Positions 34,708 to 43,303 of a DNA stretch of 64,000 bases are shown here, in pieces (the stretch's first letter is position 1; each line of letters opens with the position of its first letter). Both the position numbers and the translations under genes were made by a program. The notes beneath the pieces were generated by a model that was not told where the DNA came from, searched no databases, and saw only the letters and a list, made by a program, of their open reading frames with translations. Origin of the DNA: DATLMR01 sp964615905 (GTDB taxonomy: Bacteria; Acidobacteriota; Blastocatellia; UBA7656); contig CAZTUB010000018.1 in assembly GCA_964615905.1 (NCBI GenBank), positions 72,955 through 136,954 on the forward strand, read 5' to 3'.

Positions 34708-35720
34708 TTAGCCAAAGAATACAGTTTCGATGCTCTCTAATTCTTGTGTTTGTCGCTGATCTCCAGGAAATATTTCGATCAACGGTCTATTAGAATACCC
34801 CATTAGGCCTGACCAAATATCATTACCATATGGCATATTGGCCAGGTGGGTCCGCATCCCTGTTTCAGGGATCGTATTATGTATAAAAATTCTTAGCCTT
34901 GCTTCACCCCCGCAGCAATCATCTCGTTTATATGCTCATCTGCAAACCCATACCCAGATACAAACAGGCGAACATCGCCAGCCAAGCATACAGTCAAGAA
35001 AACATCACTATACCACTTGAGTATTGGAGAATTTTCAATTGTGTTGGCTTTAGCACCCCCGATTACAAGAAGATCATTACCTGAAGGGTCCCTCCAATCA
35101 AATGCGCCATGTAGCTTGATATAGTTGAATTGACCTTTGAGGGCCGGTGGCCAGTTTGAGTCCGGCGCAATTGATTGACTCGATATGGTACGAGCGTAAT
35201 CGGGGGGCAATCCGCTATAAGAATCGTCCATGTGGGTTTGAAACCAATCTCTATGTTGTGGGATACCTGGTAATGTTGGGCGAGGAGCGTTGTGTGAGCC
35301 GAAGCTATAATTATAGTACTTCCTCTCAAGCAATAAGTCCTGGTTCAAGGTAAATAAATATCCTGTATCGGCGCGCCCGTAGAAACGTGAGATGAATTCT
35401 TGTACACCATAGATGTTAATGTCATTCCCACTATGGAACCCAGACCTATGAATGGCTTCGTCGTGGTCAATGAATACAGCTAGAATTGCTTGCTCGAAGC
35501 TGCGTACTTCGTTCGCAGAAAGACCTTTGCTTCTAGCCATGTGCAATGCAGCCTCAAAGTTCGTTTCTTGAAGTAATAAAGCTCGTAGATTATCGCTACT
35601 GTTGATGTACGCATTACCTATCAAACGATTAAAAAACTCGGAAGCCAAAAGTCCTCCCCAGTTTCTTGAGAATCCCGCTCCTGTTAGAAGTACTTTTTTA
35701 CTGAAAGTGCCGAGTTCCAT
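34708..35720 (-). pseudogene. Second SIR2-like gene, interrupted at a G5 tract
   Basis: From ATG 35720 the protein reads KVLLTGAGFSRNWGGLLASE (SIR2 nucleotide-binding signature), TLNQDLLLE (Asn-Asp motif), IKLHGAFDW (His) and GYGFADEHINEMIAA. It then stops at 34893. One more G in the run GCGGGGGTG near 34905-34912 restores a frame that continues ARLRIFIHNTIPETGMRTHL to a stop at 34708, giving about 338 residues, a complete domain. The tail clearly belongs to the protein. The break may be phase variation, decay or a homopolymer error. The fold suggests an NAD+-consuming defence effector; no partner gene is obvious. The promoter is likely in the AT-rich stretch just upstream (TTATTATAAC). Confidence 0.75.
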
Positions 35721-35822
35721 AGTTCAATAATTATTATTCTTTTTCTATGTTATAATAAAGCGATTACCATCCTGTGTAGCGTGGCCTTAGAGAAGACACC
35801 TTTATGATCCGGGTTAAGCGGA

Positions 35823-35957
35823 GCTTCGAGATGCTTTGAGCGTGCGGCAGAGCTTTATCCGAACCAGGTTGAATCTCTAGGTGGCATGGCTTACAGTTTG
35901 ATCGCTCAGGGGCGACTTGATGAGGCGCGCTCGTATTATGGGGCGGCGACCAGTTGA
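35823..35957 (+). pseudogene. C-terminal TPR gene fragment
   Basis: Translation gives ASRCFERAAELYPNQVESLG and then GMAYSLIAQGRLDEARSYYG, matching residues about 135-180 of the intact TPR protein at 29864-30424. A TGA ends it where the intact copy has Ser. There is no start and no upstream part. The missing N-terminal half of a similar gene is at 53528-53833. DNA from 35958 to 36260 holds no gene I can support, only short open stretches. Confidence 0.7.
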
Positions 35958-36263
35958 GCGGACAAGCGCACGCCTCCGAGGAGCTAGGAAGTGACAATTG
36001 CTGTGGGGATCGGCCATCGTCCTCCAAGACTTGGCGGCTTTGAGCCTGAAGTCGAACTGGCTCTTCTGCGATACCACGCGCGATGCTTGTCGCCCTCGGG
36101 CCTGATCGCATGATTACAGGCCTCTTAGCTGGATTAGAGATGGCGCTGGCTGAGAATTCCGCCTTCAGGGGAGGGGAGATTACCGAGGAAAGGTCCGGGC
36201 ACAGAAGGCTCAACAGCAATGCGTAGCAACCGCCTCACTCGCGAATCTCGCATTAATCGTCAG

Positions 36264-36291
36264 TTGATACTGCATCATTCGGTGCTATAGT
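36264..36291 (+). promoter_or_regulatory. Promoter of the toxin-antitoxin pair
   Basis: TTGATA (36264-36269), 16 bases, TATAGT (36286-36291). The antitoxin ATG is 27 bases after the -10, with GGAGGAGG between. Confidence 0.65.
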
Positions 36292-36317
36292 AACTATGCT
36301 GATTCAGGAGGAGGATA

Positions 36318-36497
36318 ATGGCAAACTCCAGGCGAACGATAAGTTCGAATAAGCGGAAAAGAATTGATGATAAACCGGCAGCCCAAACGGCTTTAGCAAA
36401 GAGACCAAAGGAAATCTTTGGACAACTTATCGGTAAGGCTAGCCATCTGCCCGCTGATTTATCCAAAAAGAAGTTTCGCGTGCTGACTGAAAAATGA
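36318..36497 (+). CDS. VapB-type antitoxin (small, overlapping vapC)
   Basis: 59 residues: MANSRRTISSNKRKRIDDKP, a helix-prone middle (KRPKEIFGQLIGKASHLPAD) and KKKFRVLTEK at the end. AGGAGGAGG lies a few bases before ATG 36318. The stop overlaps the toxin ATG (ATGA), as in coupled toxin-antitoxin operons. The family is not recognised by motif; the call rests on size, position and charge. It would bind the PIN toxin and probably the promoter. Confidence 0.65.
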   Translation: MANSRRTISSNKRKRIDDKPAAQTALAKRPKEIFGQLIGKASHLPADLSKKKFRVLTEK

Positions 36498-36922
36498 AAC
36501 CGAGAACATTCTTTGTTGATAGCTCCTTCATATATGCCCTACTCAACCACCGGGACGAATTTCATAATCAAGCCATAGATATAATCAGCAAGCTTCAAGA
36601 CAATGATCAATTTGTACTCACCGATGCTATCATTTTTGAATCCTGTAGCCTCTTATCGGCGCTGAGAGCAAGGGAGGCGATAATTGACTTCCTCAACGAC
36701 ATCACGGTAAGCGATCAGTATCTCATCATCCACACAGACACAGAGATGTTTTATCGAGCTTATGATCTTTTCAACACCTACAAGGATAAGGAATGGAGCT
36801 TGGTCGATTGTTTGTCTTTCCTTGTGATGCAAGAGAAAGAGATTCAATATGCTCTTACCGCAGATCACCATTTTGAACAGATGGGATTTATTGCTGCCCT
36901 TCGGACTCCTGATCTCATATAG
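36494..36922 (+). CDS. PIN-domain toxin, VapC-like
   Basis: 142 residues with the PIN nuclease layout. FVDSSFIYALLNHRDEFH holds the first Asp, LTDAIIFESC the Glu, WSLVDCLSFLVM the third acid, and ALTADHHFEQMGF the last Asp. PIN toxins cut RNA, often tRNA or rRNA, and are held inactive by the antitoxin encoded just upstream. GC is lower than in neighbours. A perfect 25-bp palindrome 35 bases downstream may end the transcript. Confidence 0.85.
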   Translation: MKPRTFFVDSSFIYALLNHRDEFHNQAIDIISKLQDNDQFVLTDAIIFESCSLLSALRAREAIIDFLNDITVSDQYLIIHTDTEMFYRAYDLFNTYKDKEWSLVDCLSFLVMQEKEIQYALTADHHFEQMGFIAALRTPDLI

Positions 36923-36957
36923 GTTACGATAAGCTGTGGTGGATCCCTTCTAAGTAT

Positions 36958-36982
36958 CTATCTGCGAGGGCCTCGCAGATAG
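36958..36982. repeat. 25-bp palindromic repeat, copy 2 (perfect)
   Basis: CTATCTGCGAG and CTCGCAGATAG are exact inverted arms around GGC. Copies are at 6449-6473 and 61585-61609. It could also act as the vapC terminator, though no T-run follows. Confidence 0.7.
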
Positions 36983-37033
36983 GTTTCCAAATAGCTGGCA
37001 GGTCAATTTCGCGCCTTATGCTCTCTATATCCA

Positions 37034-37130
37034 GTTTCTATCCACATTGATTCGATTCAAGCACCGTTACTGGTTGTCGTCGCAGTTCGCCGAAGTCTGG
37101 GTTTCAATTCCACATTGGTTCGATTCAAGC
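37034..37130. CRISPR. Two-repeat CRISPR remnant
   Basis: Repeat one (37034-37062, 29 bases) and repeat two (37101-37130, 30 bases) share GTTTC, CCACATTG, TTCGATTCAAGC and differ at three or four positions. A 38-base non-repeated spacer lies between. GTTTCAATTCCACATTGGTT at the start of repeat two is the style of known type I/III repeats. No cas gene is in the window. It is probably an orphan or decaying array. Confidence 0.6.
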
Positions 37131-37174
37131 GCAAACCTCCTCCGGCCATCCCTCGCTCCGCGTGAAACCGTGCT

Positions 37175-37891
37175 TCACAGGTCGCTCAGCTCGCGTAAGG
37201 CCCGCTTGTCGAGAATCGTCACTTTCTTGCGGGCAATTTCGATTAACTTTTCTCTCTTCATAGCGTCGAGAAGGATTGTCACGGTTTCACGATAGGCCCC
37301 GATCATCTCGCCCATCTGTTCGTGTGAAAGCCCAACGATAGTCCGGGCGTCGCCCGCCAGCATTAAGAGCAGCGCTGCCAGTCGCGAATCCATTAGCTGA
37401 AACTGGGAGCGGTAATGCCGATCCTCAATCTTTGCGAGCCTGGAGCCGACGAGCCGCAATATCTCGGTCGGCTGTTCTCCAAGCCACTTTAGCGCGGAAG
37501 CCTCATCCATAACCGCAAGCGTCGCTCCCGGCGTCCCGGCGACGGCCTTTGTCATCAGCATCGACTGACCAAGCAACGGCATCTCGCCGAACAGCGCGCC
37601 GGGCTCCAGCGCCTTCACCAATGTCTCATAGCCTGCATGCCAGACTTCAGCCGCCCCGTGTACCAGGAGAAAGAGTTCTTCCTTCGGGCGTATGGTCTGG
37701 CGCGGGTTGAATGACCTGGTTGGAAGTGTGTCGAAGATCTCTGCGCCGGGCAGATCTTCATACCGCAGGTAGCCGACTTTCTGCGCGAGCGCGGAAGCGG
37801 CGAGAGCCTTCATCCTGTCGGTGCGGAGATGCCTTCGCGCATTACGCAATGGCGCCGGTCTTGTGCTCAATGGTGCTGGTCTTGTGCTCAT
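37175..37891 (-). CDS. Crp/Fnr-family transcription regulator
   Basis: About 239 residues from ATG 37891 (ATG 37897 and TTG 37963 are also in frame; no clear ribosome binding site). A cyclic-nucleotide-binding-like beta roll includes FNPRQTIRPKEELFLLVHGA and LEPGALFGEMPLLG. A C-terminal winged helix has LSHEQMGEMIGAYRETVTIL followed by LDAMKREKLIEI, the Crp-type recognition helix. No Fnr-type N-terminal cysteines are seen. The first residues contain a tandem duplicate (STRPAPL twice), matching a 21-base DNA repeat. Two promoter modules lie upstream (37992-38034), so this regulator belongs to the same putative regulon and may control it. Confidence 0.8.
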   Translation of the reverse strand: MSTRPAPLSTRPAPLRNARRHLRTDRMKALAASALAQKVGYLRYEDLPGAEIFDTLPTRSFNPRQTIRPKEELFLLVHGAAEVWHAGYETLVKALEPGALFGEMPLLGQSMLMTKAVAGTPGATLAVMDEASALKWLGEQPTEILRLVGSRLAKIEDRHYRSQFQLMDSRLAALLLMLAGDARTIVGLSHEQMGEMIGAYRETVTILLDAMKREKLIEIARKKVTILDKRALRELSDL

Positions 37892-37991
37892 AGTCATCCA
37901 GATGTAAGGGAATTTACCGCAAGTGGATATAGCCCGACTCAAAAGTTGCCTGTCGTTGTTCAAAGGCAGCGGGCGATTCCTGCGTTCGTTT

Positions 37992-38034
37992 TGTCAACGC
38001 GGGTTACATTATGCTAATGCGTTCGCTTTGTCAA
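37992..38034 (-). promoter_or_regulatory. Tandem promoter modules before the Crp/Fnr gene
   Basis: Minus strand: TTGACA (38034-38029), 17 bases with AAGCGAACGCATTA, TAATGT (38011-38006). A second TTGACAAAACGAACGCA starts at 37997 without a good -10. The -35 elements are 37 bases apart. Confidence 0.7.
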
Positions 38035-38039
38035 TAGAG

Positions 38040-38688
38040 TTGTGAGGTAACATACACAGATATATCTGGCGCGCGAGTTCGGTCATAACCTTAAAATCGT
38101 CGGTCATAAAATTTAATTTTATCCAGAGCGTGTGCAAACCTGGGTGCGGGCGATCTTCGTGCCGAGATTTCAGATTTATGACCGAATCTATAGCGGGGCG
38201 GTCGGATACCGAGAGGAGAGTAGTTGTACCTTGAGGCCTGGGGAGTTGGGGTCAGAGCAGTTGCCCGTGCCGGGTTGCGCCATCATGTGAGACGACCCCG
38301 AAGCCATACGCTACGGCCTCCCAGATTTTGATGATGACTGCTACTGAATCGTTGATCCTGACGCCTTCAGCGTCAAAGGCGGTCGCGGGCCTTTTGGTCC
38401 GCCATCTCATCTTATGAAACGTTTCCGGGCCGACGTTGCCAAGGCATACTTCGTCAGGTCCGGCCGCCGGGTGCCGCGCCGCGTAGATGACGCCCCGCTT
38501 TATATAAGAAGATCCGGGTCGAGCGACAAGGATACGAGGCTTATATAGATAAAGCTTTAATGAGAAAGCGGCAGGTACCTGTCTAAGAATGTACTTCTGG
38601 CTCCGTCGACTCCTCTTGTCGGCCCAATGTAATCATAAACTATTGCCCGCGCGAGGGTTCTCGTTCGCGCGAAGTACGATAATCACGC
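38040..38688. other. Gene-less region with TCGGTCATAA sites
   Basis: TCGGTCATAA occurs at 38079-38088 and 38100-38109, 21 bases (two helical turns) apart, and inverted at 38176-38185. The AT-rich AAAATTTAATTTTAT follows the second site. The layout fits a regulator operator or a small origin-like region. From 38200 to 38688 I see no gene and no clear repeat. Confidence 0.45.
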
Positions 38689-39342
38689 TTAAGCACAGAG
38701 TCGCCCGGCAGTGACCATATTCATGAACCAGAGTTGGTCTACCCGGGCGATATTGAAAACCAGGGGATACTTGACGACAAAGCGCCTGACGTCGTCTTCT
38801 TCAATTTGCCAGATGTCGCCCCCCTGCTCCTCCATTCGTCTTGTGCCTTTGGTCGTGGCGTTCAGCCACCCTTTAGCTATCCAACCGCGAACAACCGCCG
38901 GATCAACCCGAAATGCTGCCGCCAGGCTGGCGGCGGTGTAGGTGCCGGACGCGTCTTTATAATGTCCGCGCTTGAGCTGAAGACATATGGCTGAAAGAGT
39001 CCGAGCGAAGCCGGCGCGGGCCAGAGCCCGCTGGATCTGCTCCGGACTTCTACGCGCGTTCGATTCGAGCAGCAATAGCTCTTGCTGAGTCCAGCCTTGC
39101 TGTCGCGTGTGAGTCAAAGCCAGTTCCCGTGCCCTTCTCTTGACTGCCCACGCAGGCCAGCCGACCCGTGCCGCTACGCGGCGAACCTCTCCGCGCGCGG
39201 GGCCTGTGGCATAAGCGGCTTGAATCTGGAGATCGATCCAGGGCGTGTTAACGTACCCCCTCTTCATCTTGGCCAGGAAAGCCGGGCTGAGGGCCGGCTT
39301 ACTCTTCGTCTCCGCGGCAGATTGAGTCTTTGCTGTGTCCAT
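38689..39342 (-). CDS. DNA-binding-like protein with HTH segments
   Basis: 217 residues. A basic helix-rich middle (VRRVAARVGWPAWAVKRRAR) looks like a homeodomain or Myb-type HTH. A C-terminal unit (YTAASLAAAFRVDPAVVRGW, then IAKGWLNATTKGTRRMEEQG) looks like a MerR or excisionase-type winged helix with a basic wing. Two DNA-binding units suggest a plasmid or island regulator. No ribosome binding site was examined in detail. No partner gene is obvious. Confidence 0.55.
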   Translation of the reverse strand: MDTAKTQSAAETKSKPALSPAFLAKMKRGYVNTPWIDLQIQAAYATGPARGEVRRVAARVGWPAWAVKRRARELALTHTRQQGWTQQELLLLESNARRSPEQIQRALARAGFARTLSAICLQLKRGHYKDASGTYTAASLAAAFRVDPAVVRGWIAKGWLNATTKGTRRMEEQGGDIWQIEEDDVRRFVVKYPLVFNIARVDQLWFMNMVTAGRLCA

Positions 39343-39407
39343 CTGCGGCCTCTCTTCCGGCTTTCAGCCTGGCGAGGATATGGCGGCGAGCCCAAGCTCG
39401 CTCAGGG

Positions 39408-39623
39408 TCATCTATCCGACCTCGACCGAAATGCGAGCGACGAATCGTTGGCCTCTGTCTCCGAGTTCATCGAGCTGCTTCTGCGCCTTCTCCATACAGC
39501 CGGCAAGGTGCAGCCCGAAAAAGAGTCCTTTCGCGGAAGCGCTCTAAACTCGCGAATCAGCTTGTTGACGCGATGGCGCAAACGGTATATCTTTCGGCGC
39601 GTCGTCTGGTCCAAATTAGTCAT
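39408..39623 (-). CDS. Possible small basic protein
   Basis: 71 residues beginning MTNLDQTTRRKIYRLRHRVN, a basic helix. The C-terminal third is Arg/Ser-rich. The alternative frame reads MEKAQKQLDELGDRGQRFVA in the 3' part, which looks more natural, so a frameshift within a small coiled-coil protein is possible. It follows the PP-loop gene by two bases. Confidence 0.35.
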   Translation of the reverse strand: MTNLDQTTRRKIYRLRHRVNKLIREFRALPRKDSFSGCTLPAVWRRRRSSSMNSETEANDSSLAFRSRSDR

Positions 39624-39625
39624 TG

Positions 39626-40608
39626 CTATTCAGCCCTTTCCATTACGGTCTTACGCCCCAGGCCCAGACCTTTTCTTAGCGAGTTAAAGCCGGTCTTACT
39701 GAGCGCGATTGCTACTCTGAGACTCAGATCTCGCCAGGGGTTGCGAAGAACCCAATCTTGTGGGTCGAGACGACTGAGAATGTGATTGCCTCGATTCGGT
39801 TGATTTATAAACCAGTGCGTGAAGTACCAGGGCAACCGGTCTTCCGGCACGCCGGTGATCACCGAAAGAGCAGCCGGGCAATCAGGGGTTATCACCGTAA
39901 AGATGCTCGCCCGAAACTCCGGGCGTAGAAAACACAGGTAATGACGGGAATCAGAGCTTATATCGTAAAGCCTCGCATCATTACTCAAGCGGACCGCCCT
40001 AACAGTCGTATAAAAACAGGTGCCTCGGGCTTGGCTCAATGACTCCTTCTGCTTAATGGCATAGTAGTTGTGCGTGTAAAAGTGCTCTGAGCCTCCGGTG
40101 TCAAAGCTCGGCAAGACCAGTGATCCGCGCGCGGCCGCTTCCAACAGGAAGGTGGCGCTCGCCTCCACGCGCTCCTGATACCATTTCAAAGCCCCGTCCT
40201 TCTCACGCTCGAACTCCTGAAGCGCGAGCTCATTGATATACCGCGCCTGGTTAACACGCGCGGCCCATTGCGGTCGCGGTCGAGCTTCGACTTTGTCCCA
40301 AACGTTACCGCGCTCAACGCCTCCAGGGAGAATTCCCGCAAGCCCGACGTCGTCATTACGGATTCGGGCAGGTCCAGGTCCTTTCGCGTGCGCTGCTCCA
40401 ACCTCCTCTTCGCCCCGGCTCCGACGACATTGAGATACTCGCCCTTGTTGCCCATCCTATCCAAAAGTTTCATGCACTCGATCACGGCGGTTTCGCCGTC
40501 TTTGCCGCCAGACACGCTGAAAGCGACGGGCGCGCCTAGAGCGATCAGCCGCTCAATGTCGGGCGTTATCGAAATGGCCCTGCTCGGTGTCTGGCCCGTC
40601 TCCAACAT
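39626..40608 (-). pseudogene. PP-loop (PAPS reductase-like) protein, frameshifted
   Basis: The first part (ATG 40608) carries PVAFSVSGGKDGETAVIECM, the SGGKD ATP-pyrophosphatase loop of PAPS reductase-like enzymes. Near 40330-40350 the reading frame changes. The later part in the next frame reads ERGNVWDKVEARPRPQWAAR and EREKDGALKWYQERVEASAT, and continues to the stop at 39626. The downstream half (YYAIKQKESLSQARGTCFYT) is of unknown fold. PP-loop enzymes adenylate substrates, and phage or plasmid members serve nucleotide or sulphur chemistry. The original single protein would be about 327 residues. Frameshift or sequencing error cannot be separated here. Confidence 0.6.
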
Positions 40609-40837
40609 AACCCGTCTCCCGCCTCCCTGCGGGCTAAATACGGCAGCCCTTTATGTATCCCACAACACAAGAAAGGCCACGTTGAGAGTATAATACTAGT
40701 TACGTTGTGTCAAGAATTAAATTGGTCAAAAAAGGCCGAAAAACGGCAAAAATCAGCTAAGAAAAATGATCCGCTCGCTCGCTTTGATGATATACTCAGA
40801 GCCGTCCGGTATCTTGCTTTAAGGAGTCTCTCTTACG

Positions 40838-42553
40838 ATGATAAAGTCGGCCTGCAAGTGGTTAAACCGGCGGTATGACGCTCGCCTCGCGCGAAGCCTC
40901 GCGCAGGAGTTAAATGTGTCTGCGCTCACTGCGGTGCTCCTGTTAAATCGTGGGATCACCAACGCTCGTGCAGCTCACAGCTTTTTGAATCCGACCATCG
41001 CCGACCTGCACGAGCCCGGCAGGATGAAGGGGATGAAAGAGGCCGTCCGCCGAATTATGGGGGCCGTCGCGCGCGGCGAGAAGATCATCATACTCGGCGA
41101 CTACGACAACGACGGCGTGCTTGCGACGGTGATGCTGAAGAAGGCCATAAGCATGATCGGCGGGAGCGTTACCTATTATATCCCCGACAGGCTGACAGAT
41201 GGCTACGGCCTGCGCGAAGATGTGATGGATAGGGCCAGGGCCGACAGCTGCGGGCTCGCAATCAGCGTAGACACTGGTATACGCGCGCACAAGGTGATAG
41301 CCCACGCGCGGGCCATCGGCCTCGACATAATCGTCACAGACCACCACCTCCCACTGGACGGGCCGCTCCCCGAAGCGACTGCCATTTTGAATCCGAGGCA
41401 GCCGGGCTGCTCCTACCCGGAGAAGAACCTTGCGGGCGTGGGTGTGGCCTTCAAGCTGGCGCACGCGCTACTCGCCGAGGCAGGTCGCGGCCGCCACGTC
41501 AAATCCTTTGTGAAGCTGGCTGCCATCGGCACGATAGCCGACGTGGTGCCTCTGACGGGAGAAAACCGCGTGATAACCAGGTGCGGTCTTGAGCAGCTCG
41601 GTGAGACTGTGAGCACCGGCCTCCATGCCTTACTCGATTCCTGCGAGCTGACCGGGCAAAGAGTGCGCGCCTCTGACATCGCCTTCAAGGTTGCTCCCAA
41701 GATCAATGCGATGGGCCGCACTGGAAGCGTCGCGCCGGTCGTCGATCTGTTCGACACGACGAGTGACCAGCAAGCCTCGAAGATAGTTAAGAAGATGACC
41801 AGGCGTAATAAGGAACGCCAGGCGGCCGAGGCGGATGTGATGAAGCTCATACGCGCCGAGATTGATTGCGAAAGAGGGCTTGCGCAGACAGCAGTCGCGG
41901 TGATCGCGGGCGAGGGTTGGCACCGGGGGGTTATTGGTATCGCGGCGTCAAGGATCGTTGAACGCCTCGCTCGACCGGCGGTCGTGATTTCAATCGACGG
42001 CGAAGGGATGGGGCACGGCAGCGCCCGGTCTATTCCTTCTTATCACGTACTGGCCGGGATGGAATCCTGCCATGAGTTATTCGAAAGATTCGGCGGCCAC
42101 GCTCAGGCGGCGGGGTGCGTCATCCGGCGCGAGCATATCGGCGAGCTTCGCAGGCGGCTCGACCTCCACGCGCGGGCTGCCCTTAAGGCGGAAGATTTAA
42201 TCCCCAAGATCGAGGTTGATTGTGAAGTGCCGCTGTCGCTTGTGACGCTCGACACCGTAGCGGAGCTGCATCAAATTGAGCCTTTCGGCAACGGCAACCC
42301 CGAACCGGTATTTGCGGCAACGGGCGTAGAGATCGTTTCGCCTCCGCGCATACTCAAAGACCGGCATATGAAGATGGTGGTGAGACAGGGCGGTGATTAC
42401 ACCAGTTGTTTATGGTGGGGCCGCGCGGACGCGGCCGATCAGCTCGACATGGGAGACGAGCTGAATCTCGCGTTCAAGATGTCGGAGAATACCTATCGCG
42501 GGCGAACCGAGGTTCAGGTGGAACTATGTGACGTGAACGGTCAGGCGGCCTGA
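40838..42553 (+). CDS. recJ: Single-stranded-DNA-specific exonuclease RecJ
   Basis: 571 residues. The DHH phosphoesterase motifs are present: ILGDYDNDGVLATVML (motif I), SVDTGIRAHK, and IVTDHHLPLD (DHH). NLAGVGVAFKLAHAL and ASDIAFKVAPKINAMGR follow. The DHHA1 domain is marked by GEGWHRGVIGIAASRIVERL and FGGHAQAAG, and the C-terminal OB-fold region ends near VELCDVNGQAA. RecJ degrades single-stranded DNA 5' to 3' in recombination and mismatch or base repair. AAGGAG lies 11 bases before ATG 40838. Lengths match bacterial RecJ. With the recA-like remnant and nrdJ it forms an accessory DNA-metabolism set. Confidence 0.9.
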   Translation: MIKSACKWLNRRYDARLARSLAQELNVSALTAVLLLNRGITNARAAHSFLNPTIADLHEPGRMKGMKEAVRRIMGAVARGEKIIILGDYDNDGVLATVMLKKAISMIGGSVTYYIPDRLTDGYGLREDVMDRARADSCGLAISVDTGIRAHKVIAHARAIGLDIIVTDHHLPLDGPLPEATAILNPRQPGCSYPEKNLAGVGVAFKLAHALLAEAGRGRHVKSFVKLAAIGTIADVVPLTGENRVITRCGLEQLGETVSTGLHALLDSCELTGQRVRASDIAFKVAPKINAMGRTGSVAPVVDLFDTTSDQQASKIVKKMTRRNKERQAAEADVMKLIRAEIDCERGLAQTAVAVIAGEGWHRGVIGIAASRIVERLARPAVVISIDGEGMGHGSARSIPSYHVLAGMESCHELFERFGGHAQAAGCVIRREHIGELRRRLDLHARAALKAEDLIPKIEVDCEVPLSLVTLDTVAELHQIEPFGNGNPEPVFAATGVEIVSPPRILKDRHMKMVVRQGGDYTSCLWWGRADAADQLDMGDELNLAFKMSENTYRGRTEVQVELCDVNGQAA

Positions 42554-42579
42554 TCCCACCGGCCTGCGCTCGCGCGAAA

Positions 42580-43041
42580 TCATTTCCTGCTATGCGCGAT
42601 CGCGTGAGGGAGTTCGCGCGCTGCCCTTCCCTCCTGGTAGAGCCTGAACGCGCCGGTGAGCCTGTGCCAGGCCGCGTCCCGCGTGCGAACGATCTCGTCG
42701 CGGTCCCGATCGTCGAACACACGGGACAGTTTGTCGGTCTGTTCTGTGTAGGCGTCGAGCGCGTCCACCACATCGAGAGCCAAGTCGCCGAGCACAGCCG
42801 CGTCGATAAACAGACGTGCCTTGCAGCCCCCGCACATCCCCTTTGTCGCGATTGTTGCGCCGGGCATAGACAGGCAGGTGTCGGTTTCCTTATACCAGGG
42901 TTTTGTACAACACGCGAAAGGAAGCAGCGCGGCCAGCGCGCCGGATAGAATCCGGTCTTTGGTCGCCGGCTGTAATGTCGTGACTTGCGCTAAGGGAGCG
43001 TCTGTCACTGTAGTAGATCCTTGACCCGTGGCGTTATACAT
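42580..43041 (-). CDS. Hypothetical protein with Cys motifs
   Basis: 153 residues from ATG 43041. The middle has FACCTKPWYKETDTCLSMPG and GMCGGCKARLFIDAAV, five cysteines that could bind metal. The C-terminal half is helical and acidic (LDVVDALDAYTEQTDKLSRV). Convergent with recJ. Not assigned to a family. Confidence 0.5.
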   Translation of the reverse strand: MYNATGQGSTTVTDAPLAQVTTLQPATKDRILSGALAALLPFACCTKPWYKETDTCLSMPGATIATKGMCGGCKARLFIDAAVLGDLALDVVDALDAYTEQTDKLSRVFDDRDRDEIVRTRDAAWHRLTGAFRLYQEGRAARELPHAIAHSRK

Positions 43042-43174
43042 TCAGGGGGCATATTACTGGCCCTCGCTCGAAAAAAAAAGAGATTATTTTCAAATTAATT
43101 CGACCCGTCAATACCCGGCCTTCTAAATCAGATCCACTCGCCCCGACGGGAACGGCCCTTGCTTTGGAGTCGAG

Positions 43175-43200
43175 TAGACTGCGCCTTTAAGCGCAGTCTA
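43175..43200. terminator. 10-bp perfect hairpin
   Basis: TAGACTGCGC (43175-43184) and GCGCAGTCTA (43191-43200) flank CTTTAA. It lies between the divergent genes at 43041 and 43304. No gene seen from 43042 to 43300. Confidence 0.5.
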
Positions 43201-43303
43201 CCGGTTCGTACCGGATTCATAATCGAGCCGCTTACCCTTGAGGACCGCTCTCCTCAAGGAGAACGGTTCCGTATGGGGACGGCACATACTGGGGGAAAAG
43301 CTA

